From positions 1 to 64,000 of the forward strand of contig JAJEAA010000013.1 of assembly GCA_022824365.1 (NCBI GenBank): a stretch of DNA of 64,000 nucleotides, read 5' to 3'. The notes below the pieces were generated by a model. The model was not told the DNA's origin and did no database searches. It saw only the letters and a list, made by a program, of their open reading frames with translations. A program made the translations under genes and the position numbers. Source of the stretch: Anaerolineae bacterium. Lineage in GTDB: Bacteria > Chloroflexota > Anaerolineae > Aggregatilineales > Phototrophicaceae. Positions 45,201 to 52,818 of this stretch are shown here, one piece after another (the stretch's first letter is position 1; each line of letters starts with the position of its first letter).

Positions 45201-45819
45201 AGGCGGCCGAACCGGGCAGGGTGTAAAGTTCGTCTTTGGTTGGCGGGATCGTACCGATTTTGACGCCGCGCTCGTCGTAGATGGGATCGCCAGCCCTTGG
45301 TTCGCCGTAGCTCGGCGGCAGGTCGTAGCCTGTGCCGGGCTGGGTGAGGGTGGCATCGGGGTCGATTTGATCGGCTTGGGCGCGTTCGAGCGCTTTCAGG
45401 GCGGGGGGATAGTCGGTTTCCCATTGGTTGCTGACCGGGTTGTGTCGATACCATTCTTCATTATCGGCATCGATCATCCACCAGAAGCCTTGCTCGTCTT
45501 GCACCATGGCATCGTAGAGCAGGCGCTGGTAATCCTCGAATTTGATCTCTTCTTTATTGAGCAGGTCGGCCAGGGTGGCGGCTTGATTCTGCATATCGAG
45601 GAAGCGTCGCGCCTCCGGGCTGATTTCGGGCTCGGTCCGCGTCGGCGCTTTTGGCGGATCATCTTCGGGGCGGGCGAATTGTTTGATGCCGGAAGCGCCG
45701 GGGTTCAAGTCTTCGGGGGGCGGCAAGTCGTCGTCGGCGGAGGCGGCGTTGAGCAGGGCGCCCATCATTTCTTCGGGAGACTTGGGTTCGTCGTCCGCGG
45801 ACGGTTTGTCGTCGGGCAT
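42265..45819 (-). CDS. Class A penicillin-binding protein (bifunctional transglycosylase/transpeptidase)
   Basis: This 1184-residue protein is unusually long. It has an N-terminal cytoplasmic region of about 270 residues, acidic and proline-rich, with WW-like segments (EQGFWWMIDADNEEWYRHNP). One transmembrane helix follows (about 275-300, RLAATVFAGLLILLLIAGIV). The GT51 glycosyltransferase domain has VSQENERFFDDPGFDPIAIAR and GASTITQQIARNLVLQDRDV. The transpeptidase has SxxK (PGSAIKPFVYAAAL), SxN (QNSYNVPTVRVF) and KTG (AAKTGTTNGNRDLWTMGFT). The C-terminal portion continues with Ig-like beta modules. It builds peptidoglycan at the membrane. The N-terminal extension is not part of the usual PBP1a layout. 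Confidence 0.93.
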   Translation of the reverse strand: MPDDKPSADDEPKSPEEMMGALLNAASADDDLPPPEDLNPGASGIKQFARPEDDPPKAPTRTEPEISPEARRFLDMQNQAATLADLLNKEEIKFEDYQRLLYDAMVQDEQGFWWMIDADNEEWYRHNPVSNQWETDYPPALKALERAQADQIDPDATLTQPGTGYDLPPSYGEPRAGDPIYDERGVKIGTIPPTKDELYTLPGSAAFAEELPGQQPTLAADAQDEATMAASLQLASDSVIPRAIDAGFDLPPSPIVQGLLADRRSRRLRLAATVFAGLLILLLIAGIVSAGVIMMWYRDKIEPFAEGIAALENYSPAYQTARIFAADGELLAAINSQESGARTSVALDEISPYMIHAIVSQENERFFDDPGFDPIAIARAFIQNVSGGGIESGASTITQQIARNLVLQDRDVTIERKINEILVALEIANRYDKEFILELYLNEIFFGNQSYGVEAAANFYFGISAEQLNFAQAALLASIVPSPVQHDPVSNRPLAVAGMRSTMNKMLEIGCLRFQHGDWLERGPFCIVDGAEADFAGGTEVLVRTSDQGDIIGGMAILQIAEIETTNFQPADVQTTYPHFVDYVRALVEAELGEEALFTRGLSIHTTLNPALQDAAQAALSNQVRALRAGATGVNTGAVMVTDPNSGAILAMAGGHDFNDAFAGQVNNALTYQQPGSAIKPFVYAAALQDNNGSFLTPASIIWDVPTVEDLGAGGIYEPQNIDRKFHGAVPLRYALQNSYNVPTVRVFRDHVGVGRFANMADAVGLQFPEGSLISLSSALGANEVTLFDLMVAYGVFANGGKRAPLYAIERITESIDGEPVEVERQQPQAEQVISPALAYLMANILSDDRARSPSFNLNANMTLTNLGIPTQNTVAAKTGTTNGNRDLWTMGFTRNAVVGVWLGTSDNSPTYNTSGARSAAPVWNAVMSAAANWYPALPFENPGGIVAREICRTTGTLSYSACPDPTTDLFLHEQYPPPAEQAFLQRVTVDSWSLLRANEFCPNHIVERNFAAIGDASALDWLNNSDDGKDYAASLALELPVRPPPQDACAQGQPLPLINISNLNAGQVLHGAIEIRGQVQAPDFDRFELLYASAGDPETFFPISASLVQMPQYGSPLALWDTRAAQVPDGNYILRLAAKSLEGGFINFDLNISIDNTIADPQPAEPVFGPTVEEIIIPTPTSG

Positions 45820-45961
45820 GGATCGAGTCTCGTTTCAAGCGGGACTTGGTGTTGAGGTTATTATAGTGGAAGGCGGGGATTGGGGGAAATTGAGCGCAGA
45901 AGGACAGAGAGCGTAGAGAGTGATATACTGAAACCGTTCGTTCGTTTCCGCGAGGCGCGAT

Positions 45962-47707
45962 ATGAAAAACAGAATGTATTATGGCGACAATCTGGAAATC
46001 CTGCGCAATCGGGAATATTTCCCCAACGATTTCGTCGATTTAATTTACCTCGACCCGCCATTCAACAGCAATCGCGATCATAATGTCCTGTTCAAAGCGG
46101 AAAGCGGCGCGGACAGCGAAGCGCAGATCACCGCCTTTGAAGATACCTGGCATTGGAGCGAGAGCGCCCTCTCGACTTACTTCGACCTGGTAAAAGACGC
46201 GCCAGCAAATGTTGCGACGGCGATCAAAGCGCTGATGGCCTTGATCGGGCACAATCAAATGATGGCTTACCTGGTGATGATGGCGGCGCGATTACTTGAG
46301 TTGGAGCGTGTCCTCAAGCCGACCGGCAGCCTTTACCTGCATTGCGACCCGACTGCAAGCCACTATCTGAAGATACTTCTGGACGCGATTTTTGGCACGG
46401 AAAATTATAGGAATCATATTACGTGGATGCGGACAAGCGCGCATAGCAGCGCCAAAAAATGGGGACCGATTTCGGACAACATCCTGTTCTATACCAAGAG
46501 TGACGATTTCCTGTGGAATAAGGTCTATCAACCATACGACCAACAATATATCGATGATTATTATCGCTACGAAGATGAGAGAGGGAGATTTCGAGTTAGT
46601 GATTTGACCGGTTCAGGTACACGCCAAGGCGATTCAGGGCGACCTTGGCGCGGCGTCGACCCTACAGATGCTGGGAGACATTGGGCAATTCCCAAGTCGT
46701 CACTTGAAGAAGCATACCCCGACGTTGACTTGTCTGCGCTTTCAGTGCAGAAGCGGCTTGACCTGTTGGATGAAGCGGGATATGTCCATTGGCCTACTCG
46801 TGGAAAGGTGCCACAACGAAAACGCTATCTTGACGAGGGGGAAGGTGTTCTTATTCAAGACATCATCAGCGATATTCGCCCCCTCGGCGCGCATGCCAAA
46901 GAACGGCTGAGCTATCCGACGCAGAAGCCCGAAGCTCTTCTGGAACGCATCATCCGCGCCAGCAGCAAGGAAGGCGACCTTGTGTTTGATCCTTTCTGCG
47001 GCTGCGGCACGACGATAGCGGCCGCCCACAAACTGAACCGTCGCTGGATTGGCATTGACATTACACACTTGAGCATCGCCCTGCAAAAGTTTCGCCTGCA
47101 AGACAAGTTCGGATTGGTTTCCGGCAGCGACTACGACGTTATCGGCGAACCGGTGACAGTGGATGCGGCGCGCGCTTTGGCGCACGATCCAGATAACGAA
47201 GGCCGCTATCAATTTGAATGGTGGGCGCTTTCGCTGATTGGAGCAAAACCCACAAAAGGAAAGTCAGGCTCGCGCAAAGGGAAAAAGGGAGCGGATAAGG
47301 GCGTTGACGGCATCATTAATTTTTTTGAAGAAGATGACAGAGGCAAACCTAAAGCAGCTACGGTTGTTGTACAGGTCAAATCGGGCAAGGTCACATCCCG
47401 CGACATCCGCGATTTGAAAGGGACAGTCGTGAGGGAAAACGCAGCGATCGGCGTCTTCATCACGCTGGAAAATCCGACGCAGGCGATGATAAAAGAGGCG
47501 CTGGCAGCAAGCTACTATGAGTCTCCAGGTCGGAAAGGGAAACGCTATCGCAAAATACAGATCCTCACTATCGGGGATCTGTTTGATGGCGAAGGCGTAG
47601 ATATGCCGGGGCAATACAACGAGATTAGGCGAGCGAAGTTCCATAAGTCGGATGAGACAAATTCTGCGGGCGAATCGCAGCAGGATATGTTTCAGGGCGA
47701 TTCTTAG
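45962..47707 (+). CDS. DNA methyltransferase fused to an Mrr-like nuclease domain
   Basis: This 581-residue protein combines an N4/N6 beta-class DNA methyltransferase (residues 1 to about 385) with a C-terminal segment of restriction-nuclease type (about 420-540). Methylase motif IV DPPFNS is at 31-36, and the SAM-binding motif [10 protein letters not shown] is in the later half (about 341-349), giving a permuted order as in beta-class enzymes. The C-terminal part has [15 protein letters not shown] then [20 protein letters not shown], the D...QxK pattern of Mrr-type PD-(D/E)xK nucleases. GAGG precedes the ATG. It could be a single-chain modification-restriction enzyme. Confidence 0.88.
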   Translation: MKNRMYYGDNLEILRNREYFPNDFVDLIYLDPPFNSNRDHNVLFKAESGADSEAQITAFEDTWHWSESALSTYFDLVKDAPANVATAIKALMALIGHNQMMAYLVMMAARLLELERVLKPTGSLYLHCDPTASHYLKILLDAIFGTENYRNHITWMRTSAHSSAKKWGPISDNILFYTKSDDFLWNKVYQPYDQQYIDDYYRYEDERGRFRVSDLTGSGTRQGDSGRPWRGVDPTDAGRHWAIPKSSLEEAYPDVDLSALSVQKRLDLLDEAGYVHWPTRGKVPQRKRYLDEGEGVLIQDIISDIRPLGAHAKERLSYPTQKPEALLERIIRASSKEGDLVFDPFCGCGTTIAAAHKLNRRWIGIDITHLSIALQKFRLQDKFGLVSGSDYDVIGEPVTVDAARALAHDPDNEGRYQFEWWALSLIGAKPTKGKSGSRKGKKGADKGVDGIINFFEEDDRGKPKAATVVVQVKSGKVTSRDIRDLKGTVVRENAAIGVFITLENPTQAMIKEALAASYYESPGRKGKRYRKIQILTIGDLFDGEGVDMPGQYNEIRRAKFHKSDETNSAGESQQDMFQGDS

Positions 47708-47717
47708 TTGTCTCGGA

Positions 47718-48035
47718 TCAGGCGACGGCGGCGTCTTCTTCCTCGGTCAAGTCGTGGGGATGGGTGGCGAAGTAGCGTTGCAGGTAGGGGTTGCCGATGA
47801 CAGCCATATCGGCGACGACCTCATCGCGGCGTATGGTAAAGTGGTAGATTTCGATGCAGCGCATACCGGCGAACCAATGCCGTCTGAGCGTCACCTTGCG
47901 GTCTATGGTCCAGCCGCGGACGATGGCGGTCAGGAGATTATCGCCGCCGGCATAGCGCTCCGAAGAATAGCTCCAATGCTGCGAGGTGATATCTTGATAC
48001 AGTACGTGGGGATCTTGCTGACTCTGCTCGGTCAT
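47718..48035 (-). CDS. Unknown protein, paralogue of the next gene
   Basis: This 105-residue protein begins MTEQSQQDPHVLYQDITSQH, and ends VIGNPYLQRYFATHPHDLTE followed by EEDAAVA. ATG 48035 has AGGAG 11 bases upstream; a longer frame (to 48191) overlaps the neighbouring gene. Sequence and layout match its neighbour at 48136: an aromatic N-terminal part (YSSERYAGGDNLLTAIVRGW), then FTIRRDE and a VxGNPYxxRY motif. Function unknown; DNA-binding or enzyme motifs are not seen. Confidence 0.6.
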   Translation of the reverse strand: MTEQSQQDPHVLYQDITSQHWSYSSERYAGGDNLLTAIVRGWTIDRKVTLRRHWFAGMRCIEIYHFTIRRDEVVADMAVIGNPYLQRYFATHPHDLTEEEDAAVA

Positions 48036-48135
48036 GCCTTGGGCCGCTCCTGAGGTGGAATACAGCGGGATTATAGGCGTGTTGGGAGCGGGTGACAAGG
48101 CAGCCCAAGAGACGTTAAGCGACTTTAATGGATGT

Positions 48136-48465
48136 TTACTCGGCAATAACGGCGGCTTGAGGCGTCGCTTCGTATATGACAGTGATGTCATGCTGAACGA
48201 TATAACGCTCGATGTAAGGGTTGCCCAAGACCGGCATGAGCATCAGCTGGCTGCCGCGCATCAGGGTGAATTCGTAGATCGTAGTTGGGCGGCTGCCGCT
48301 ATGCCATATCTGGCGGGCGCTGACGCGGGGGAGAGCCAGATTCCAGCCGGCGCGCAGAACGGTTATGAGTTGGCTGGCGGCGGCGTAATCTTCCGAGTCC
48401 GAACTCCAGTATTGGTCGCGCTCAGTATATTTCTCGTGCGTATAATTGTTGTGATTCCAGTCCAT
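48136..48465 (-). CDS. Unknown protein, paralogue of the previous gene
   Basis: This 109-residue protein begins MDWNHNNYTHEKYTERDQYW, has SSDSEDYAAASQLITVLRAG, FTLMRGSQLMLMPVLGNPY then IERYIVQHD. GGAGG precedes the ATG at 48465; the frame is open from 48480 with a TTG. It shares with the 47718 gene the DYAAASQLI/ERYAGGDNLL-type start, the Trp/Arg-rich centre and VLGNPYIERY. The pair are tandem duplicates encoded head-to-tail with about 100 bp between. Function unknown. Confidence 0.6.
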   Translation of the reverse strand: MDWNHNNYTHEKYTERDQYWSSDSEDYAAASQLITVLRAGWNLALPRVSARQIWHSGSRPTTIYEFTLMRGSQLMLMPVLGNPYIERYIVQHDITVIYEATPQAAVIAE

Positions 48466-48692
48466 GTGACCTGCCTCCAACTATAATCCGCGCATGGAGC
48501 GCAGAGAAGCCGATGCAAGTTTGCGGTTGCCCCGCCTAGCTTGAAAATCGTTGGTAATATGCAATTATCGCTTTTCTTAATTTCATTATATGTGAATTCG
48601 CGCGCGGCATGATAGAGCCAGCCTTAAATCGCCTTAATGCAATGTGTCAAGATTAATTGATGCGGTTGCAGGAAGGGATGGCAGCGGGAGGC

Positions 48693-49472
48693 TCAGGGAG
48701 CGTCAGCGCGTTCGGCGAAGTAGTCGCTGAGGGCGGACATCATGGCGGGCAGGCTGATAGTCGGCGGCGTGATCAGTTCGTGAAAGCCTTGTTCAGCGGC
48801 GGCTTTGGCGGTTGAGGGAGCGAGGCAGAGGGTCGGCAAAGAGAGGGCATCTTCCTGCGGGCAGCGTTGGCGGAAGAAGCGGACGGCGGAGGGGCTGGCA
48901 AAGGTGAGCGCGTCGATTCTTCCAGTGGCGATCTGGGCGGGCAGATCGATGCCGCCCCGTCCAACAAGAGTGCGATAGGCGACGAGGGCGGTCAGGTCCG
49001 CGCCGCGCGATCGTAGAATATCGGCGGCTTTGTGGTCAGCCAGGTTGGATTGCGGCAGGAGGATACGATCGCCTTGAGACAGCGGCAATTGATGAGCCAG
49101 GTTCTCGGCGCTGTAGGCGGCCGGCGTGAAGTCCGCATTGCGGGATAGCTGGCGGCGCAGTTCGGCGGATGTCGCTGGACCCAGGGCAGCGATTTTCGCG
49201 CGCGACAAGTCTTGTTCGATGCCGATAGCGCGGGCGCGCTCCGCGATTGCCCAGACAGCGTTGCCGCTGGTGAAGGCGAGCCAGTCGAAGTTGTCCAGAT
49301 TTCGCAAGTGGGTATCGAGAGCTGCTGGGTTGGTCAGCGGGGCGATTTCGATGCAGGGGTAGAGTACGGGGATGCCTCCGCGCTCGGTAATCAGCGTTTC
49401 CAGCGGGGGCGCTTGGCGGCGGGCGCGGGTGACGACGATGCGCTTTCCAGATAGTGGCAAGTGATCAGACAT
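48693..49472 (-). CDS. hemD: Uroporphyrinogen-III synthase
   Basis: This 259-residue enzyme cyclises hydroxymethylbilane with inversion of ring D, making uroporphyrinogen III for haem, cobalamin and related tetrapyrroles. HemD proteins are poorly conserved. Here the N-terminal GKRIVVTRARRQAPPLETLI, DWLAFTSGNAV (TSxNAV motif, about 80-90), and LTFASPSAVRFF (TFxSPSAVxxF, about 190-201) are the expected signatures. It follows hemC at 6 bp and so is in the same operon. Ribosome-binding site weak (GAAAG). Confidence 0.9.
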   Translation of the reverse strand: MSDHLPLSGKRIVVTRARRQAPPLETLITERGGIPVLYPCIEIAPLTNPAALDTHLRNLDNFDWLAFTSGNAVWAIAERARAIGIEQDLSRAKIAALGPATSAELRRQLSRNADFTPAAYSAENLAHQLPLSQGDRILLPQSNLADHKAADILRSRGADLTALVAYRTLVGRGGIDLPAQIATGRIDALTFASPSAVRFFRQRCPQEDALSLPTLCLAPSTAKAAAEQGFHELITPPTISLPAMMSALSDYFAERADAP

Positions 49473-49478
49473 AGATTG

Positions 49479-50459
49479 TCAGCTTTCGTCTATTTTGATA
49501 GCGGGCAAGATGCGATCCGCGCCTTGTTCCAGCGCTTGCTCGGCCAGGCGCTTGCCTAATAAGCGAGCCGAGTGCTCGTCAGCGGGGCCGGCGACGGCGG
49601 GGATCTCGCCGTTGACATCAATGCATTGGTCGCCGTTTTCAGAGAGCACGCGCCCCTGCAAGCGCAGAACATCGCTGGTGATATGGGCGCAGGCGGCGAC
49701 GGGCAGGGAACAGCCACTCTCAAGCGCGCCGAGGAATGCCCGCTCGGCTGTAATGGCGCATACGGTGGCGCTGTCCGCGAGGCGTCCAAAGAAGTTTCGG
49801 GCATCGTCTTGGTTCAGGCATTGGACCGCGAGCGCGCCTTGACCGGGGGCGCACAGCATTTGGGCGGCGGAGAAGATCTCGCTGATGTGCTGCGCCAAGC
49901 TCAAGCGTTGCAAGCCGGCGGCGGCGAGTACGATGGCATCGAGCTTTTCGTCGGGGTCGCGCAGTTTGGCGAGGCGCGTGGGCACATTGCCGCGGATGGG
50001 CAGGATTTCGAGGTCGGGGCGGAGGGCGAGGAGTTGGGCGCGGCGACGCAAGCTGCCCGTGCCGATGCGCGCGCTCGGCGGCAGCTCCGCCAGGGGCAGG
50101 CCCGAGCGGCTGACCAGGGCATCCCGGTGATCGCCTCGCTCAGGCGCGGCGGCCAGGGAAAGGTCAGGCGCCAAGTCGACCGGCAGGTCTTTCAGGCTAT
50201 GCACGGCGCAGTCGATTTCGCCGCGGCGCAAAGCGTCTTCCAGCGCTTGGGTGAAGAGGCCTTTGCCGCCGATGGCGGGAAGCGGCGCTTCCGGATTGGC
50301 GTCACCGCGCGTGCTGTACTCGCGGATTTCGATCTGAATTCCCGGCTGCAGCGCTTTGAGCAAGTCAGCGATGTGGTTAGCTTGCCAAAGGGACAGCTTT
50401 GATCGGCGCGTGCCGATGCGGACAACCTGCCGCAGTCCCCCGCTGCCGGGCGCGCTCAT
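49479..50459 (-). CDS. hemC: Hydroxymethylbilane synthase (porphobilinogen deaminase)
   Basis: This 326-residue enzyme condenses four porphobilinogens into hydroxymethylbilane. Visible: RIGTRRSKLSLWQANHI (14-30), IGGKGLFTQALEDALRRGEI (63-82), AVHSLKDLP (85-93), RIGTGSLRRRAQLLALRPDL (131-150), RGNVPTRLAKL (156-166), and GALESGCSLPVAA with Cys250, which binds the dipyrromethane cofactor. GGAG precedes the ATG, which begins next to the stop of the epimerase gene upstream. Operon order is lactonase, epimerase, hemC, hemD. Confidence 0.95.
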   Translation of the reverse strand: MSAPGSGGLRQVVRIGTRRSKLSLWQANHIADLLKALQPGIQIEIREYSTRGDANPEAPLPAIGGKGLFTQALEDALRRGEIDCAVHSLKDLPVDLAPDLSLAAAPERGDHRDALVSRSGLPLAELPPSARIGTGSLRRRAQLLALRPDLEILPIRGNVPTRLAKLRDPDEKLDAIVLAAAGLQRLSLAQHISEIFSAAQMLCAPGQGALAVQCLNQDDARNFFGRLADSATVCAITAERAFLGALESGCSLPVAACAHITSDVLRLQGRVLSENGDQCIDVNGEIPAVAGPADEHSARLLGKRLAEQALEQGADRILPAIKIDES

Positions 50460-50460
50460 A

Positions 50461-51477
50461 TCAGAGGCTCCGCAGGGTTGGTTCGAAGCCGATCAGTTGG
50501 CGAGCGCGGTCGATGCTGACGGGGCTTTCGACGCCGCTAATCGGTCGTTTTCGGCGGCTGACCTCGGGATAGAAAAGCGAGAGCAGGGTCTCGGTATCGT
50601 ACTCCAGGCTGTTGCGGTCGCTATTGGCGAAGAGCGGATGCGCGCCCTGGCAATCAGCCAAGATCGCTTTTTCGAAAGCCTGGGTCGAGTCATCGGTATG
50701 GATGAAGGTCCAGAAGTTGAAGCGGTCGTAGAACCAGGCGTAAAAGAGCCAGTCATCGGCGGGCGCCTCATTCTCGAAGTCGCCGCGCTGGAGAGCTTCG
50801 TATTCCATGACGTGGCGGACGCGCAACTGCATGGCGGCCGCTTTCGCTTTTGCGTGGCGGCTGCTCTGCTCAGCCGGCCGGAGGGCGCGGAAGGCGTCGA
50901 TCTGACGGCGTCTTTCGGCGAGGTTTGCGCGCATGTCGCTCTCCTGGATCAGGGCATCGTTCCAGACGGCGGGCAAGCGAAAGGAGATGCTGCTGATGCC
51001 GGCGCGACGCCAGTAGTAGGCGGCGATTTCCTCGACCATCTGCTTGGAGAAGGAGTAGGCGTCCGTGGTGTAGAGGGGCAGGTCTTCGTCGAGGGGGAAG
51101 TAATCGTATATGCGATCGTCGCAGCCCCAGAAGCCGCCGATGGCGTTGATGGAGCTGGCTTGGACGACGCGTTTGACGCCGGCGCGGGCGGCTGCTTCAA
51201 AGATGTTATAAGTCCCGGCGACGTTGATATCAAAGAGGGTTTCGTTGGGATGCGTGCGCGTGCTGGGGATGGCGGCCAAGTGGACGATGGCGTCGCAGCC
51301 TTCGACATGAGACGAGAGCGCGGGGACATCGAGGATGTCGCATTGGGCGTAACTGAGACCAGGTATTGAGCAATCAGGGTCGATGCCAATGACGCGAACA
51401 TCCCAGCCCAACTCGACAAAGCGCCGGCTGATCGGCGTGCCTACAAGACCGGCCCCGCCGGTGATGAGGATTCGCAT
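50461..51477 (-). CDS. NAD(P)-dependent epimerase/dehydratase (extended SDR)
   Basis: This 338-residue extended short-chain dehydrogenase/reductase has the N-terminal Rossmann motif TGGAGLVGTPISRRF (6-20, TGGxGxxG) and the active-site YSFSKQMVEEI (Tyr-x3-Lys, about 141-151). SSINAIGGFWGCDD carries the Ser before it. These are the features of a sugar-nucleotide or uronate dehydrogenase/epimerase. It lies between the lactonase and hemC with 6-bp and 1-bp gaps, so cotranscription is likely although the pathways differ. Candidate substrate is a hexuronate given the lactonase neighbour. Confidence 0.9.
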   Translation of the reverse strand: MRILITGGAGLVGTPISRRFVELGWDVRVIGIDPDCSIPGLSYAQCDILDVPALSSHVEGCDAIVHLAAIPSTRTHPNETLFDINVAGTYNIFEAAARAGVKRVVQASSINAIGGFWGCDDRIYDYFPLDEDLPLYTTDAYSFSKQMVEEIAAYYWRRAGISSISFRLPAVWNDALIQESDMRANLAERRRQIDAFRALRPAEQSSRHAKAKAAAMQLRVRHVMEYEALQRGDFENEAPADDWLFYAWFYDRFNFWTFIHTDDSTQAFEKAILADCQGAHPLFANSDRNSLEYDTETLLSLFYPEVSRRKRPISGVESPVSIDRARQLIGFEPTLRSL

Positions 51478-51483
51478 CGCCCG

Positions 51484-52545
51484 TTACTCCACTGTCTTAA
51501 AAGCGATGGGCGCGGAGAGGGCGAGGGAGCTGCGGAAGGTCAGCATGCCGGTGGCGGGGTCGATGGAGAAGACGGCGGCGTTGTCGGTGTGACGGTTGCC
51601 GACGATCAGATAGTCGCCGCGCGGATCAATCATGAAGGCGCGGGGCCAGGCGCCTCGCGTCGCCTCATAAGCCAGCAGGCGCGGCAGGCCGGCGTCGTCG
51701 AGGGCGTAAATCACGATGGAATCGTGCCCGCGATTGCTGCCGTAGAGGAATTGTCCGTTCGGATGGACATGCACATCGGCGGTGGTGTTGGGTCGCTCGG
51801 CGGGCTGGACGTAATATCGCGGCATCGTCGATTCGACCGAGAGGCGCGTCCAGGCGTCGTCTTCATCCCAGGCGAAGGTCGCCATCGTCGAATCCAATTC
51901 GTTGATGACGTACATGCGCGGCAGGGTGGGGTGAAAGGCGACATGGCGCGGTCCGGCGCCGGGGGGGAGATCGAGGGTCCGGGACAAGCTGAGCTTGCCA
52001 GCGGCGGCATCCAGCGCGTAAAGGTAGACTTTGTCAGTGCCCAGATCCGGCACGACGGCGAAGCGATTATCGGGCGTGGGGACGATCATGTGCGGATGGG
52101 AAACATCCTGGCGCTCGGGGTTGGGGCCTGTGCTGTCATCAATCTCGATATGCTCGCTGGGCGCGCCCAGAACGCCGTCGCTGTCGATGGGATAGACGCG
52201 GATATTGCCGCGGGCATTGCCGTTGACGTAGTTGACCAGCAGTACATTTGCGCCAGTGGCGTCAGCGCAGACGTAGGCGGGCGAGGTGCCGGCGGCGGGC
52301 GCGCTGCTGACTTTGCGCAGGGTTCCGTCCGCCTCAATGGCAAAGGAGACCACTTCGATATCGCCGTCCATGGTGGTGGCGAGCAGGAACTTGCCATTGG
52401 GATGGGGATTGAGATAGTGGCATTCGCTGATCTCGGTGACATGCTGGACGATATTCAGCGCGCCGCTATTGGCGTCGAGGGCGGCGACGGTGATGCCGTA
52501 GGGGGCGTCGCCTGAGTTGGCGATATAGATCAGATTCTGGCTCAT
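51484..52545 (-). CDS. 6-phosphogluconolactonase-like beta-propeller lactonase
   Basis: This 353-residue seven-bladed propeller of the Pgl (YbhE/lactonase_7) family hydrolyses sugar lactones. Family segments include ANSGDAPYGITVAALDANSG near the start, ADATGANVLLVNYVNGNARG, VPDLGTDKVYLYALD, GAGPRHVAFHPTLPRMYVIN and YGSNRGHDSIVIYALD in the later blades. GAGAGGA 7 bases before the ATG at 52545 supports this start; a longer frame (52686) is open but unconserved. First gene of the lactonase-epimerase-hemC-hemD operon. Confidence 0.88.
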   Translation of the reverse strand: MSQNLIYIANSGDAPYGITVAALDANSGALNIVQHVTEISECHYLNPHPNGKFLLATTMDGDIEVVSFAIEADGTLRKVSSAPAAGTSPAYVCADATGANVLLVNYVNGNARGNIRVYPIDSDGVLGAPSEHIEIDDSTGPNPERQDVSHPHMIVPTPDNRFAVVPDLGTDKVYLYALDAAAGKLSLSRTLDLPPGAGPRHVAFHPTLPRMYVINELDSTMATFAWDEDDAWTRLSVESTMPRYYVQPAERPNTTADVHVHPNGQFLYGSNRGHDSIVIYALDDAGLPRLLAYEATRGAWPRAFMIDPRGDYLIVGNRHTDNAAVFSIDPATGMLTFRSSLALSAPIAFKTVE

Positions 52546-52818
52546 GGCTTGTCCTCTCTTGGAGCGAGCGAGTAGTTTGCGGCAAGTGTAGCGCAGAATG
52601 GGGGAGTGGCGACAGGCTGCACTTAGAGGGCGCGGTGAATATCCGGGACAGAATGTTACTGGCGAACGCGGTACAGGATAATTCACGACAGAGTCGCGCC
52701 TGCGACATTCGCGTGTGATGAGGGTTGGCGTTTTGGCCGGGCAGGTTCGAGGTCAATTGCGGAAACGGGTTCGTTTGGACATAATACGCGGCAGAATCAG
52801 ACAATGGGGAGAAGACTG
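52546..52818. other. Divergent intergenic region between lactonase and trpB2
   Basis: 273 bp separate the starts of the lactonase operon (minus) and trpB2 (plus); both promoters must lie here. No palindromic repeat, operator or leader peptide is evident. Confidence 0.4.

Noticed and set aside
44083..45855. 590-codon plus-strand frame inside the penicillin-binding protein gene
   Set aside because: Gly/Val/Glu-rich antisense artefact of codon bias; the opposite strand has all PBP catalytic motifs.
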